The notes: generated from the sequence alone by a model not told the origin. 24,911 nucleotides of DNA from an uncultured Clostridia bacterium (GCA_947632525.1 CANRPQ010000006.1:1-24911); one strand, 5' to 3'; positions 1 to 6,821 are shown, numbered from the stretch's first letter. A program made the numbers and translations.

Positions 1-81
1 GAAGAATTTCAAAAAGAGGTTGATAAACGTTGGGAAGAACTTTTAGCATTAGAAGAAATGAGTAAAAAGGAAGAAGCGTAA
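1..81 (+). CDS. C-terminal tail of an unidentified protein (partial)
   Basis: Frame 1 on the plus strand is open from the window edge and ends at a TAA at 79-81. It encodes 26 residues that are highly charged (EEFQKEVDKRWEELLALEE, then a Lys/Glu-rich end), probably a terminal helix. A terminator-like hairpin follows at 169-198, which supports this being a real gene end. It is the only plus-strand gene in the window and converges on the toxin-like gene. The visible part is too short to assign a family. Confidence 0.55.
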   Translation, partial: EEFQKEVDKRWEELLALEEMSKKEEA

Positions 82-168
82 AATAAAATGCAAAAATGTT
101 TCATTTTTTGTTCAGCATAACGTAAGCGCTCAATAAAAACGACTTAAAATTGATTTTAAAGACGAGGG

Positions 169-198
169 AAAGGATGTATAAATAATACTACATCCTTT
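169..198 (+). terminator. Terminator-like hairpin after the plus-strand gene tail
   Basis: A perfect 10-bp inverted repeat, AAAGGATGTA (169-178) and TACATCCTTT (189-198), encloses a 10-nt loop and ends in a short T run. It lies 88 nt past the stop of the plus-strand tail. It could serve both strands, because A residues flank the other side too. The T tract is short, so efficiency is uncertain. Confidence 0.55.
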
Positions 199-219
199 TC
201 TGAGAATGCTCTATATATG

Positions 220-237
220 AGCCAAAGCCTTTTGGCT
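220..237. repeat. Small hairpin downstream of the toxin-like gene
   Basis: AGCCAAA (220-226) pairs with TTTGGCT (231-237) across a 4-nt loop. It lies about 50 nt past the stop of the minus-strand toxin-like gene. No T tract follows on either strand, so it is a poor terminator. It may be an mRNA 3'-end stabiliser or have no function. Confidence 0.35.
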
Positions 238-287
238 GATATTAAATTTTAAAAGTAAAAGTTTTTAATAATTTAATTTTAATATTA

Positions 288-635
288 TTATGTATTTTCT
301 TCCAAATATTTCATATATGTATTAATAAATCTTTCTAAATCATTTTGCGTAACCGTTCCAATTTTAAATTTAATTTCATTTTCTGAAATCTCTATTAAGT
401 CATCACATTTTACAATGCCATCTTTATTTAACTTGTTTGAGGTATCGCTATTTAGTCTTTCATTATATGGATATGTAGCTTTATCTAAATGAGAAGATAG
501 CAAGAATCCAAAATAATTTATATCTACAGCTTGTCCATCATCAATAATGACAAAACTATGGTTTTGTCCATTATAACCACTTTTATAAGAATAATTTGAT
601 ACAAATACAATATCTCCAATATTAAAATGTTTCAT
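288..635 (-). CDS. PemK/MazF-like type II toxin (putative)
   Basis: A 115-residue protein. It opens with GDIVFVSNYSYKSGYNGQNHSFVIID, which follows the start of PemK/MazF endoribonucleases: a GDI(V/Y) strand, a loop, then a hydrophobic strand with a charged turn. The end, NKDGIVKCDDLIEISENEIKFKIGTV followed by an L-E-R helix, matches the MazF C-terminus (VxCDxI...KIGxL, then a helix). Family members cut mRNA to slow growth unless bound by a cognate antitoxin. The start lies 1 nt past the stop of the preceding small gene, so the two are translationally coupled. The similarity is at motif level and the catalytic residues cannot be fixed by eye. It could also be a PemK-fold protein without toxin activity. 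Confidence 0.62.
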   Translation of the reverse strand: MKHFNIGDIVFVSNYSYKSGYNGQNHSFVIIDDGQAVDINYFGFLLSSHLDKATYPYNERLNSDTSNKLNKDGIVKCDDLIEISENEIKFKIGTVTQNDLERFINTYMKYLEENT

Positions 636-636
636 A

Positions 637-810
637 CTATTTCGTTGCTCCTTTATCTAAAGAAGTATAATAAATGACATCATCTTTAGATAAAGCACAT
701 TTTTTTGCTTTATCTGTATCACAAAATTCAGCATAACTTTTTATTAATTTTTTTTCTTTAGCTATTTTAATTAATTCTGTTGCTTTTTTCTTGTAACTTG
801 CATCAACCAT
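637..810 (-). CDS. Putative antitoxin partner of the PemK/MazF-like protein
   Basis: A 57-residue basic, helical protein (MVDASYKKKATELIKIAKEKKLIKSYAEFC...) ending 1 nt before the toxin-like start. A small upstream gene coupled to a PemK-fold gene is the usual order for antitoxin then toxin. I chose Met at 810 because AGGAGG sits 9 nt upstream of it. A second in-frame ATG at 858 has its own AAGGTG site and would add 16 very basic residues (MKIKGIKKYKARRYKK), giving 73 residues. Both starts may be used. I do not recognise a named antitoxin family, so the role is inferred from position and size. Confidence 0.55.
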   Translation of the reverse strand: MVDASYKKKATELIKIAKEKKLIKSYAEFCDTDKAKKCALSKDDVIYYTSLDKGATK

Positions 811-908
811 TTTTTTATACCTCCTTGCTTTATATTTTTTAATACCTTTAATTTTCATAATATCACCTTACTAATATTATGAACAAAATTTAATAATATG
901 ATACAAAT

Positions 909-937
909 ATTATACCATAAAATTTACATAAAATCAA
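909..937 (-). promoter_or_regulatory. Predicted sigma-A promoter of the toxin-antitoxin cassette
   Basis: On the minus strand TTGATT (937-932), a 17-nt spacer and TATAAT (914-909) are preceded by TGG, which makes an extended -10 (TGGTATAAT). Transcription would start near 902, about 44 nt before the upstream ATG at 858. The -10 is a perfect consensus and the -35 matches 4 of 6. Confidence 0.7.
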
Positions 938-1092
938 ATTTATATCAACTCAATTATTTTATATCATTAAAAATATAGAAAATCAATATTTTTTTTATAA
1001 ATTTTGATTTTTTTATGCAATTTTATAAATTTTCATTATATTTTTTAATATTGTTACAATTAAAACAACTTAGTTATAAATTATATATATAA
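938..1092. other. AT-rich spacer with no recognisable feature
   Basis: This is the remainder of the roughly 350-nt gap between the ferredoxin and the toxin-antitoxin cassette once the promoter and terminator are removed. It is almost entirely A and T with long T runs. I see no ORF with a ribosome binding site, no RNA gene and no strong hairpin. Confidence 0.5.
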
Positions 1093-1129
1093 AAAAACGG
1101 CTTATAATTGATTTTAATAAGCCGTTTTT
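1093..1129 (-). terminator. Strong terminator closing the walR-to-ferredoxin operon
   Basis: A perfect 13-bp inverted repeat, AAAAACGGCTTAT (1093-1105) and ATAAGCCGTTTTT (1117-1129), has an 11-nt loop. Read on the minus strand the stem is followed by a run of seven T. It lies 78 nt beyond the ferredoxin stop. It would also work on the plus strand. Confidence 0.85.
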
Positions 1130-1207
1130 ATAAAATTAGATTGAAAAATATATTGAATATTTAATTATAAAGTAGTAAATTTATTTTAATTTTAGAAAAA
1201 ATTATAT

Positions 1208-1390
1208 CTATGACTCACTATTCGTTAAAGTTGGTGCTCCAACTGGGCAAACAGCTGCACATGTACCACATCCAATACAAGTATCTTTATCAATTACATA
1301 TTTGCTATCACCTTGTGAAATACAAGATACAGGGCAACTTGCTGCACATGCTCCACATCCAATACATTTATCTGTGATTTTATATGCCAT
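1208..1390 (-). CDS. Clostridial-type 2[4Fe-4S] ferredoxin
   Basis: A 60-residue protein with two copies of CIGCGxCAAxCP about 29 residues apart, each followed by the Pro that completes a cubane-binding motif. This is the classic 8-Fe ferredoxin of anaerobes, a low-potential cytoplasmic electron carrier for pyruvate:ferredoxin oxidoreductase, hydrogenase and similar enzymes. The length is normal for the family (55-60). I chose ATG at 1390 (MAYKITDKC) because AGAGGTGG sits just upstream. Two in-frame GTG codons further up overlap that site and are not credible starts. It lies 87 nt after ricT with no terminator between them, so it is probably the last gene of the operon. Confidence 0.93.
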   Translation of the reverse strand: MAYKITDKCIGCGACAASCPVSCISQGDSKYVIDKDTCIGCGTCAAVCPVGAPTLTNSES

Positions 1391-1477
1391 ATTTTTCACC
1401 ACCTCTCAATTTCAGTTCTTAGTATTATTAAACTTTATTAATTGATATAATTATATTTTTTAAATAACATATGCATG

Positions 1478-2398
1478 CTATATATCTTCATTATTATTTG
1501 CTTGTTTTTCTAACTTATCTAGCTTTTCTAGTTCTTCTAATTCTTTTAAATGTTCTTTTTCTTCTTCGCCAATTTGTTCTTTTCCAATATTTTTTATAAT
1601 TTTAACTTCATTAGCTGGATATTTTTTATAGAATGTGTCATCTCCGTCTTTAAATTTTACTCTAATAATTTCTTTTAATGTTTCAACTGAGTCAACAGCT
1701 CCTTCTCCGTCTTCTGTTTTAACTAAAGCACCTATTTTTGGTAATCTTTTTAATTTATCTTCATAAACTTCTTGCTCATATTTTAAACAACACATCAATC
1801 TTCCACAGTTTCCAGATATCTTAGAAGGATTTAGTGACATATTTTGCTCTTTTGCCATTTTTATTGATACAGTTTCAAAGTTTCCTAAAAATGAGCAACA
1901 ACAAAGTTCTCTACCACAAACTCCATTTCCACCGATTTTTTTAACTTCATCTCTTACACCAATTTGTCTTAATTCAATTCTTGTTTTAAATATAGCAGCT
2001 AAATCTTTAACTAATTCTCTAAAATCAATTCTTCCATCTGCTGTAAAATAAAATAGTATTTTACTATTATCAAATTTATATTCTACTTCTGTTAAGTTCA
2101 TGTCAAGTTTATATTTCTTTATTTTTTCATTACAAATTTTAAATGCTTCTTTTTCTTTTTCTCTATTTTCCTCTTGGTGTTTTAAGTCTTTTTGAGTAGC
2201 AACACGAATTACTTTTTTTAGTGGTGCAGTTAAACTTTTTTCTGGAACAGCTCTTTTGTCTATTACAACTTCACCTAGTTCTTGCCCCATTGCAGTTTCT
2301 ACCACTACTTTATCTTCCTTTTTTATTTCTAGATTATCTGGATCAAAAAAATATATTTTTCCTGGTTTTCTAAATCTTACTCCTACTATGTTTTTCAA
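1478..2398 (-). CDS. ricT: RicT/YaaT, PSP1-domain protein
   Basis: A 306-residue PSP1-domain protein. The central Cys signatures GVCGRELCCC (residues 160-168) and GNCGRLMCC (197-204) are those of RicT (YaaT). In Bacillus RicT joins RicA and RicF in an Fe-S-containing complex that assists RNase Y-dependent mRNA processing and affects sporulation, competence and biofilm formation. The C-terminus is a Glu/Lys/Leu-rich tail, probably coiled. Translation starts at TTG: GGAGG lies 7 nt upstream, and the start overlaps the holB stop in ATTGA. The order holB-ricT is the same as in Bacillus (holB-yaaT). RicA and RicF partners are not in this window. Confidence 0.92.
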   Translation of the reverse strand: MKNIVGVRFRKPGKIYFFDPDNLEIKKEDKVVVETAMGQELGEVVIDKRAVPEKSLTAPLKKVIRVATQKDLKHQEENREKEKEAFKICNEKIKKYKLDMNLTEVEYKFDNSKILFYFTADGRIDFRELVKDLAAIFKTRIELRQIGVRDEVKKIGGNGVCGRELCCCSFLGNFETVSIKMAKEQNMSLNPSKISGNCGRLMCCLKYEQEVYEDKLKRLPKIGALVKTEDGEGAVDSVETLKEIIRVKFKDGDDTFYKKYPANEVKIIKNIGKEQIGEEEKEHLKELEELEKLDKLEKQANNNEDI

Positions 2399-3312
2399 TT
2401 AAATTCCTCCCATAATTTTAGCAATAGATAGTCTATTGTCATATCATAATTGGCATTTGCCGTTATCTTTTTTTTAGTTTCTTCTATGATAGAAATTGCT
2501 TTGGTATACTTCATGTCATGGATAAAACGTAATTTTTCATAAAATATTACATTCATGTAGTCTAATAAATCTAAAATATTTTCTTTTGATTTATATAATA
2601 TTTCTGATGTTTTCCATATTTGAGTAATATTTTCTTTTTCTATATTTTCTATTATTTGTTCTACTTGAGAATATGTATCATATTCATCTTGGATTTTTAG
2701 CAATTTGCCAATACTACCTTGGCATTGTAGAATTATATCGTCTTTTAATATATCATCTGTTTTCTTTTTTTCTTGCATTTTATAAATATAATTTTTTATT
2801 TCTTCGCTTGATAATGCTTGAAAAGCTATTTTAGTACATCTAGATTTGATTGTTACCAATAGTTTGCTTTCATTTGATGTTATTAAAATTATAGTAGCAT
2901 AACTTGGTGGTTCTTCCAATGTTTTTAATAAACTATTTGAGGCTTCTCTTGTCATAGTATCACAGTTGTTTATTATATATACTTTTCTTGTTGAAGTAAC
3001 TGGTTTTTCTGCTATTTTTTCTTGTAGATATCTAATTTGTTCAATTTTAATTACCTTGCCATCTTCTGGTTCTATTTGCAAAAAATCCGGATGACTTTCA
3101 CCTTGAAATTCTAAGCAAGATTTACAATTTCCGCAAGGTTTATCTTTATCAGCACTGCATAAAATTGCTTTTGCAAATTCTTTCGCAAAAAGGCTTTTTC
3201 CAACTCCGTCAATTCCTGTAAATAGATAGCTGTGTAATATATTATCGGATTGTATACTGCTTTTTAATAGATTTTTTACTTTTTCATTACCTATTAAATT
3301 TTCAAAAGCCAA
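2395..3312 (-). CDS. holB: DNA polymerase III subunit delta'
   Basis: A 305-residue AAA+ clamp-loader subunit. Visible motifs are Walker A GIDGVGKS (33-40), zinc-binding cysteines at 52, 60, 63 and 66, the LLKTLEEPP block (128-136) and the SRC motif (157-159) that supplies the arginine finger. With delta and the tau/gamma subunits it loads the beta clamp onto primed DNA. An intact P-loop is usual for Firmicutes delta', unlike the E. coli protein. The start is TTG with AAGGAGG 7 nt upstream. No upstream ATG in frame fits, because the lepB stop is only 15 nt away. Its TGA stop overlaps the ricT start. Confidence 0.92.
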   Translation of the reverse strand: MAFENLIGNEKVKNLLKSSIQSDNILHSYLFTGIDGVGKSLFAKEFAKAILCSADKDKPCGNCKSCLEFQGESHPDFLQIEPEDGKVIKIEQIRYLQEKIAEKPVTSTRKVYIINNCDTMTREASNSLLKTLEEPPSYATIILITSNESKLLVTIKSRCTKIAFQALSSEEIKNYIYKMQEKKKTDDILKDDIILQCQGSIGKLLKIQDEYDTYSQVEQIIENIEKENITQIWKTSEILYKSKENILDLLDYMNVIFYEKLRFIHDMKYTKAISIIEETKKKITANANYDMTIDYLLLKLWEEFN

Positions 3313-3327
3313 TTTACTGCCTCCTTA

Positions 3328-3984
3328 CTATTCTACCTTGCCCCATAAGTTAAGTGGCCAAAAACGAATCCATACTTTACTTTCTATTTTATCGAATGGT
3401 ATACATCCAAATTTTCTACAGTCTGTTGAAGCTGTTCTATTATCTCCCATAGCAAATACACAGTCTTCTGGTACTATAATGTCTAAGTAATGGTCATTAA
3501 TATCAACAGGTCCTGTTCGCATGCCTTCTGGTAAATATTCTTCAGGTAATTCTTTATCATCAATATAGACCTTACCATCTTTTATTTGTACATGTTCACC
3601 TGGTAAACCGATTACTCTTTTAATATAACTTTCTTTTCCTATTTCTAATACATAGTACGTAAATTTTTCCCACCAAGTGGTTGGCTCATTTTCATATTTC
3701 GCTACTGGGTTACTAAGGTCAACTTCTTCTTCAGTAATCATATCTCTTGCATTACTTGGTGCTTCAAATGTTATAATATCATATCTTTCAGGTTTTTCGT
3801 TTCTAGTTCTTGCTAAACGATTTAAAATTAACCTTTGATTTTGCTTTAATGTTGGATACATAGAATATTGCTTTACAACTGTTGGAGTTCCAACAAAGTA
3901 TTTAATTAGCACTGCAAGTATAAATGCAATAACAATGCATAAAATCCATTCTAATATATTTTTAGTCCTATCGCTGATTACCAT
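3328..3984 (-). CDS. lepB: Type I signal peptidase
   Basis: A 218-residue S26 signal peptidase with one N-terminal membrane anchor (about residues 10-31) and the catalytic domain outside. The nucleophile Ser41 lies in QYSMYPT. The general base Lys122 lies in YIKRVIGLPG, and box E GDNRTASTDCRKFG begins at 180. It removes signal peptides of exported proteins. The surface protein at the right end of this window carries a suitable signal peptide. I chose the second of two near ATG codons (3984): AAGGA is about 10 nt from it but almost touches the ATG at 3993. It sits 34 nt after walK and 15 nt before holB, inside the walRK operon, which is not its usual neighbourhood. Confidence 0.93.
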   Translation of the reverse strand: MVISDRTKNILEWILCIVIAFILAVLIKYFVGTPTVVKQYSMYPTLKQNQRLILNRLARTRNEKPERYDIITFEAPSNARDMITEEEVDLSNPVAKYENEPTTWWEKFTYYVLEIGKESYIKRVIGLPGEHVQIKDGKVYIDDKELPEEYLPEGMRTGPVDINDHYLDIIVPEDCVFAMGDNRTASTDCRKFGCIPFDKIESKVWIRFWPLNLWGKVE

Positions 3985-4018
3985 TTTATTCATTTCCTTC
4001 TTTCTAATTTGTAAGCTT

Positions 4019-5464
4019 TTACTTTTTGTTTACTGGTATACGAATAACTACTTCTGTACCTTTTCCAGCTTCACTTTTAATATCAATACTACCATTGTTT
4101 TGGTTTAAAATTTCTTTTGCAATAGAAAGTCCAAGCCCTGTTCCTCCCATTTCTCTAGTTCTAGCTTTATCTACACGGTAGAACCTTTCGAATATTCTTC
4201 CTAAATCTTGCTCTGGTATTCCTATTCCATTATCAATTATTTTTATATATGCATCATTGTATACAAATCCAACATAAACTTTTATAGTTCCATTATTCGG
4301 TGTATATTTGATAGCATTAGAAATAATATTTAAAATTACTCTTTCAATACCATATTTATCTGCATGAACTGGAGGCACATTTGCTGTTACAAAACATTCT
4401 ATATTGTGATTTTTCTTTTCTATTTCAAACTTTAACCTTTCAATGCATTTTTTAGTTAAATCACCTAAATCAAATTCTGACTCCTCTTTTGTGATTTTTT
4501 TATTGTCATACCTAGAAAGTACTAGCAAGTCTGTTACTAATCTTGCCATTCTTCTAGCTTCTGAACTAATAACTTCTAAAAATTTAGTTTGCATTTCTTT
4601 ATCATATTCTGTTTCTAATAAAGTATCTGCATATCCCATAATAGATGTAATTGGAGTTTTTAATTCATGTGATACATCTGCAACAAATTCTTTTTGCATA
4701 TTATCCAATTTAACATGCCCTGTAATATCTTGAATTACTACTATTATTCCCGCCGGTTTATCATTTTCATCTTGAAATGGTGCAAATAATAAATTTACAT
4801 ACTTTTCGCCTATGTTTAATCTTTCTTCTGATGATGTCCAATTTTCTAAGTATACGATTTTTTCTAGGTTAATGTCTATATTTAATTTTTTGAAAATTTT
4901 ATTAAAGTCATCATCATTTTTGTCCAATTCTAATAGCTTAGTTGCAGCAGGATTGCAATGAATTATTCTTCCATCCATGTCAAATGCTATGATTCCGTCT
5001 GTCATATGGACCAAAATAGTTTCAATTTGCTTTTTTTGTTTTCCCATTTCAGTTAAGTTTTGCTTTAGTTCTTTTGTCATTAAGCTAAATGCATTAACTA
5101 GATCATCTATTTCTGTTTTTTTCTCATCTGCTCCAATAATTTCTATTTCTTCTCCATTAGCAATTTTTCCAGCACTATCAATTAACTGATTAATTGGCTT
5201 TATTACTACTTTTGAAACAAAATATCCAAGCAATAGAGTGATAATAGCAAAAATTCCAATAGCAATAGCACTAATAATTTTAGTTTGCTCTATTTGCATT
5301 TGAATGTTTTGTTGGAATTGTGCTTGATCTATAACACTTTCACTCATAATTGATTGGTTCATTTTCTCTAACATTACAATGTTAAATAAAGAAATCGAAC
5401 CAATCATTAAAATTCCTAAAACAAAGAAAATTAATATAATTTTAGTTTGTATATTTTTTATCAT
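4019..5464 (-). CDS. walK: Sensor histidine kinase, WalK-type
   Basis: A 481-residue membrane kinase. Helices at about 9-31 and 63-85 enclose an extracellular loop of only some 30 residues. HAMP (about 82-140), PAS (about 142-250) and HisKA with phospho-acceptor His266 (VSHELKTPITS) follow. The ATPase has the N box (NIISNAIKYTPN), DNGIGIP and GGTGLGLSIAKEI. It would phosphorylate the adjacent WalR to adjust expression of wall hydrolases. HAMP plus PAS matches WalK, but Bacillus WalK has a large extracellular sensor domain that is missing here, so the signal probably enters through the membrane or the PAS domain. The start ATG has GGAAAG upstream. A PhoR-type kinase is the alternative, but the partner and its box favour WalK. 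Confidence 0.87.
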   Translation of the reverse strand: MIKNIQTKIILIFFVLGILMIGSISLFNIVMLEKMNQSIMSESVIDQAQFQQNIQMQIEQTKIISAIAIGIFAIITLLLGYFVSKVVIKPINQLIDSAGKIANGEEIEIIGADEKKTEIDDLVNAFSLMTKELKQNLTEMGKQKKQIETILVHMTDGIIAFDMDGRIIHCNPAATKLLELDKNDDDFNKIFKKLNIDINLEKIVYLENWTSSEERLNIGEKYVNLLFAPFQDENDKPAGIIVVIQDITGHVKLDNMQKEFVADVSHELKTPITSIMGYADTLLETEYDKEMQTKFLEVISSEARRMARLVTDLLVLSRYDNKKITKEESEFDLGDLTKKCIERLKFEIEKKNHNIECFVTANVPPVHADKYGIERVILNIISNAIKYTPNNGTIKVYVGFVYNDAYIKIIDNGIGIPEQDLGRIFERFYRVDKARTREMGGTGLGLSIAKEILNQNNGSIDIKSEAGKGTEVVIRIPVNKK

Positions 5465-5493
5465 TTTAACTTTCCTTTGTATTTATATAATTT

Positions 5494-6279
5494 CTAGTTT
5501 GAAGCTAGGTAATAACCAACGCCTCTTTTTGTTATTAAGATTTTTGGAGCTGATGTATCTTTTTCAATTTTTTCTCTTATTCTTCTAACTGTAACATCTA
5601 CAGTTCTAATATCTCCATAATACTCATATCCCCATACTTTTTCTAGCAAGATTTCTCTAGTAACAACTTGTCCAGGCTGATTTGCTAGGTATTTTATTAC
5701 TTCAAATTCTCTTAGTGTTAAGTCTATAACTTCTCCTCTAACTCTTACTTCGAATTTATCTAAATCAATAGTAAGTTCTCCTAATTTGATAACATTACCT
5801 GCTTTTTTACTTTCTTCATCAAATTGATCAGAATTTTGTCCATTAACTTCTACTTTTCTTAAATTTGCTTTTACCCTTGCCACTAGTTCTCTTACGCTAA
5901 ATGGCTTTGTAATATAGTCATCTGCTCCTAATTCTAGTCCTAGAATTTTATCTATTTCTTCATCTTTAGCAGATAATATTAAAATTGGTACATTTAAGTT
6001 ATGTCTAATTCTTTTGCATACAGTTAATCCATCTACTTTTGGAAGCATTATATCTAATAGAATTAAATCTGGTTTTTCATTAAATGCAAGTTCAATTGCT
6101 GTTTCTCCGTCTTCTGCTTCTATAGTACGATAGCCTTCTTTTTCTAAGTTATAAACTAAAATATCTCTAATTGGCTTTTCATCATCTACTACTAGAATTG
6201 TTTTTTTATTTTCGTCTGTAATATTTGTGTTTTGTTCTTGTTTTTCTTGATTATTAGAATTTCCTTTTATTTCTTCCAC
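5494..6279 (-). CDS. walR: Response regulator, WalR-type (OmpR/PhoB family)
   Basis: A 261-residue regulator. The receiver domain (about 27-140) has the acidic pair D32/D33, phospho-acceptor Asp76 (LILLDIMLP) and Lys125 (YITKPFS). The winged helix (about 165-258) ends with the segment WGYEYYGDIRTVDVTVRRIREKI and then KRGVGYYL, the recognition-helix region characteristic of WalR/YycF. It binds TGTWAH-N5-TGTWAH sites to control wall metabolism genes and is essential in many Firmicutes. The start is GTG, with AGGG upstream and no alternative Met before the receiver. This gives a roughly 26-residue polar N-terminal extension rich in Asn, Gln and Glu that typical WalR proteins lack. It is first in the operon. 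Confidence 0.92.
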   Translation of the reverse strand: MEEIKGNSNNQEKQEQNTNITDENKKTILVVDDEKPIRDILVYNLEKEGYRTIEAEDGETAIELAFNEKPDLILLDIMLPKVDGLTVCKRIRHNLNVPILILSAKDEEIDKILGLELGADDYITKPFSVRELVARVKANLRKVEVNGQNSDQFDEESKKAGNVIKLGELTIDLDKFEVRVRGEVIDLTLREFEVIKYLANQPGQVVTREILLEKVWGYEYYGDIRTVDVTVRRIREKIEKDTSAPKILITKRGVGYYLASN

Positions 6280-6326
6280 AAAAATACCCTGCCTTTCTTT
6301 TTAGGACTCTTACCTTTGTTATAATA

Positions 6327-6355
6327 TTTATATCATATTAAGTATTTTTGTACAA
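6327..6355 (-). promoter_or_regulatory. Predicted promoter of the walR operon
   Basis: On the minus strand TTGTAC (6355-6350), a 17-nt spacer and TATAAA (6332-6327) are preceded by TGA, forming an extended -10 (TGATATAAA). The -35 is weak (3 of 6), as expected for an activated or extended -10 promoter. The start would be near 6320, about 40 nt before the GTG of walR. Confidence 0.55.
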
Positions 6356-6372
6356 GTTTTTTTATACATTTT

Positions 6373-6389
6373 TGTAATATTTTTGTAAT
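6373..6389 (+). promoter_or_regulatory. WalR box upstream of walR
   Basis: TGTAAT (6373-6378), five bases (ATTTT), then TGTAAT (6384-6389). This is an exact fit to the published WalR/YycF consensus TGTWAH-N5-TGTWAH. It lies about 18 nt upstream of the predicted -35 of walR, centred near -60, on the strand opposite to walR transcription. It implies that WalR regulates its own operon. Confidence 0.65.
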
Positions 6390-6443
6390 AATGAAGACAT
6401 ATAATTGCAATATTTTATATTATCATACATTTGCCATGCAAAA

Positions 6444-6477
6444 GAAGAGGGTATCCTAAAATAGGATACCCATCTTC
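6444..6477 (-). terminator. Terminator of the 88-residue membrane protein gene
   Basis: GGGTATCCTA (6449-6458... loop ... 6462-6471) forms a 10-bp stem with a 3-nt loop. The stem is extended past one bulged base by GAAGA (6444-6448) and TCTTC (6473-6477). On the minus strand four T residues follow. It starts almost at the stop codon of the 88-residue gene. Confidence 0.85.
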
Positions 6478-6479
6478 TT

Positions 6480-6746
6480 CTAAAATTTACTCATGACGGT
6501 ATAATAAAAGGACATCACTTTGTAGCCAATAACCAGAAACAGAACTCCGATCGCCTTACTCACAAAGAACCTGATGAAACTCATGTCAATGTACGGCTCA
6601 CCAAGGGTGAGAACAATTCCTACCGTCATAAATATGATTGCAGTGAGAAATGTCACTGCCAATGTGGCGACTACCAACCAGTAGGGGTAGATTTCGCCGT
6701 CGCGAGATTGGACGAATTTCCGTCCGCCTTTGGTGAAAGTTTTCAT
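6480..6746 (-). CDS. Small two-helix membrane protein of unusual base composition
   Basis: An 88-residue protein with a basic N-terminus (MKTFTKGGRKFVQSRDGEIYP) and two hydrophobic segments at about 22-49 and 60-84, joined by a short loop (GEPYIDMS). Both ends are therefore predicted to be cytoplasmic. I chose ATG at 6746 because GAGAGGAGA lies about 9 nt upstream. Longer in-frame starts overlap the promoter. The gene is about 43% GC by hand count, clearly above the neighbouring genes, and uses codons such as CTG, GTC and GCC that are rare around it. It has its own promoter and terminator, so it is a stand-alone unit. I do not recognise the family. Recent transfer, or selection on a highly expressed small protein, are possible reasons for the composition. 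Confidence 0.75.
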   Translation of the reverse strand: MKTFTKGGRKFVQSRDGEIYPYWLVVATLAVTFLTAIIFMTVGIVLTLGEPYIDMSFIRFFVSKAIGVLFLVIGYKVMSFYYTVMSKF

Positions 6747-6792
6747 TGTGTATAATCTCCTCTCAAAATTTAGTATTACTAGGGATATATTA

Positions 6793-6821
6793 ATTATACC
6801 ACTTTTTATAGCAAAAATCAA
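6793..6821 (-). promoter_or_regulatory. Predicted promoter of the 88-residue membrane protein gene
   Basis: TTGATT (6821-6816), a 17-nt spacer and TATAAT (6798-6793) preceded by TGG give an extended -10. The -35 overlaps the stop codon of the upstream glucan synthase gene. The start would be near 6786, followed at once by a small hairpin, TAGTATTACTA on the plus strand at 6771-6781. Confidence 0.72.

Noticed and set aside
1391..1402. Upstream GTG-GTG start for the ferredoxin
   Set aside because: Those codons form part of the AGAGGTGG ribosome binding site for the ATG at 1390, and the family starts at this Met.
6747..6821. Longer 113-residue form of the small membrane protein
   Set aside because: The extra 25 residues lie over the promoter and leader. 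The good ribosome binding site is placed for the ATG at 6746.
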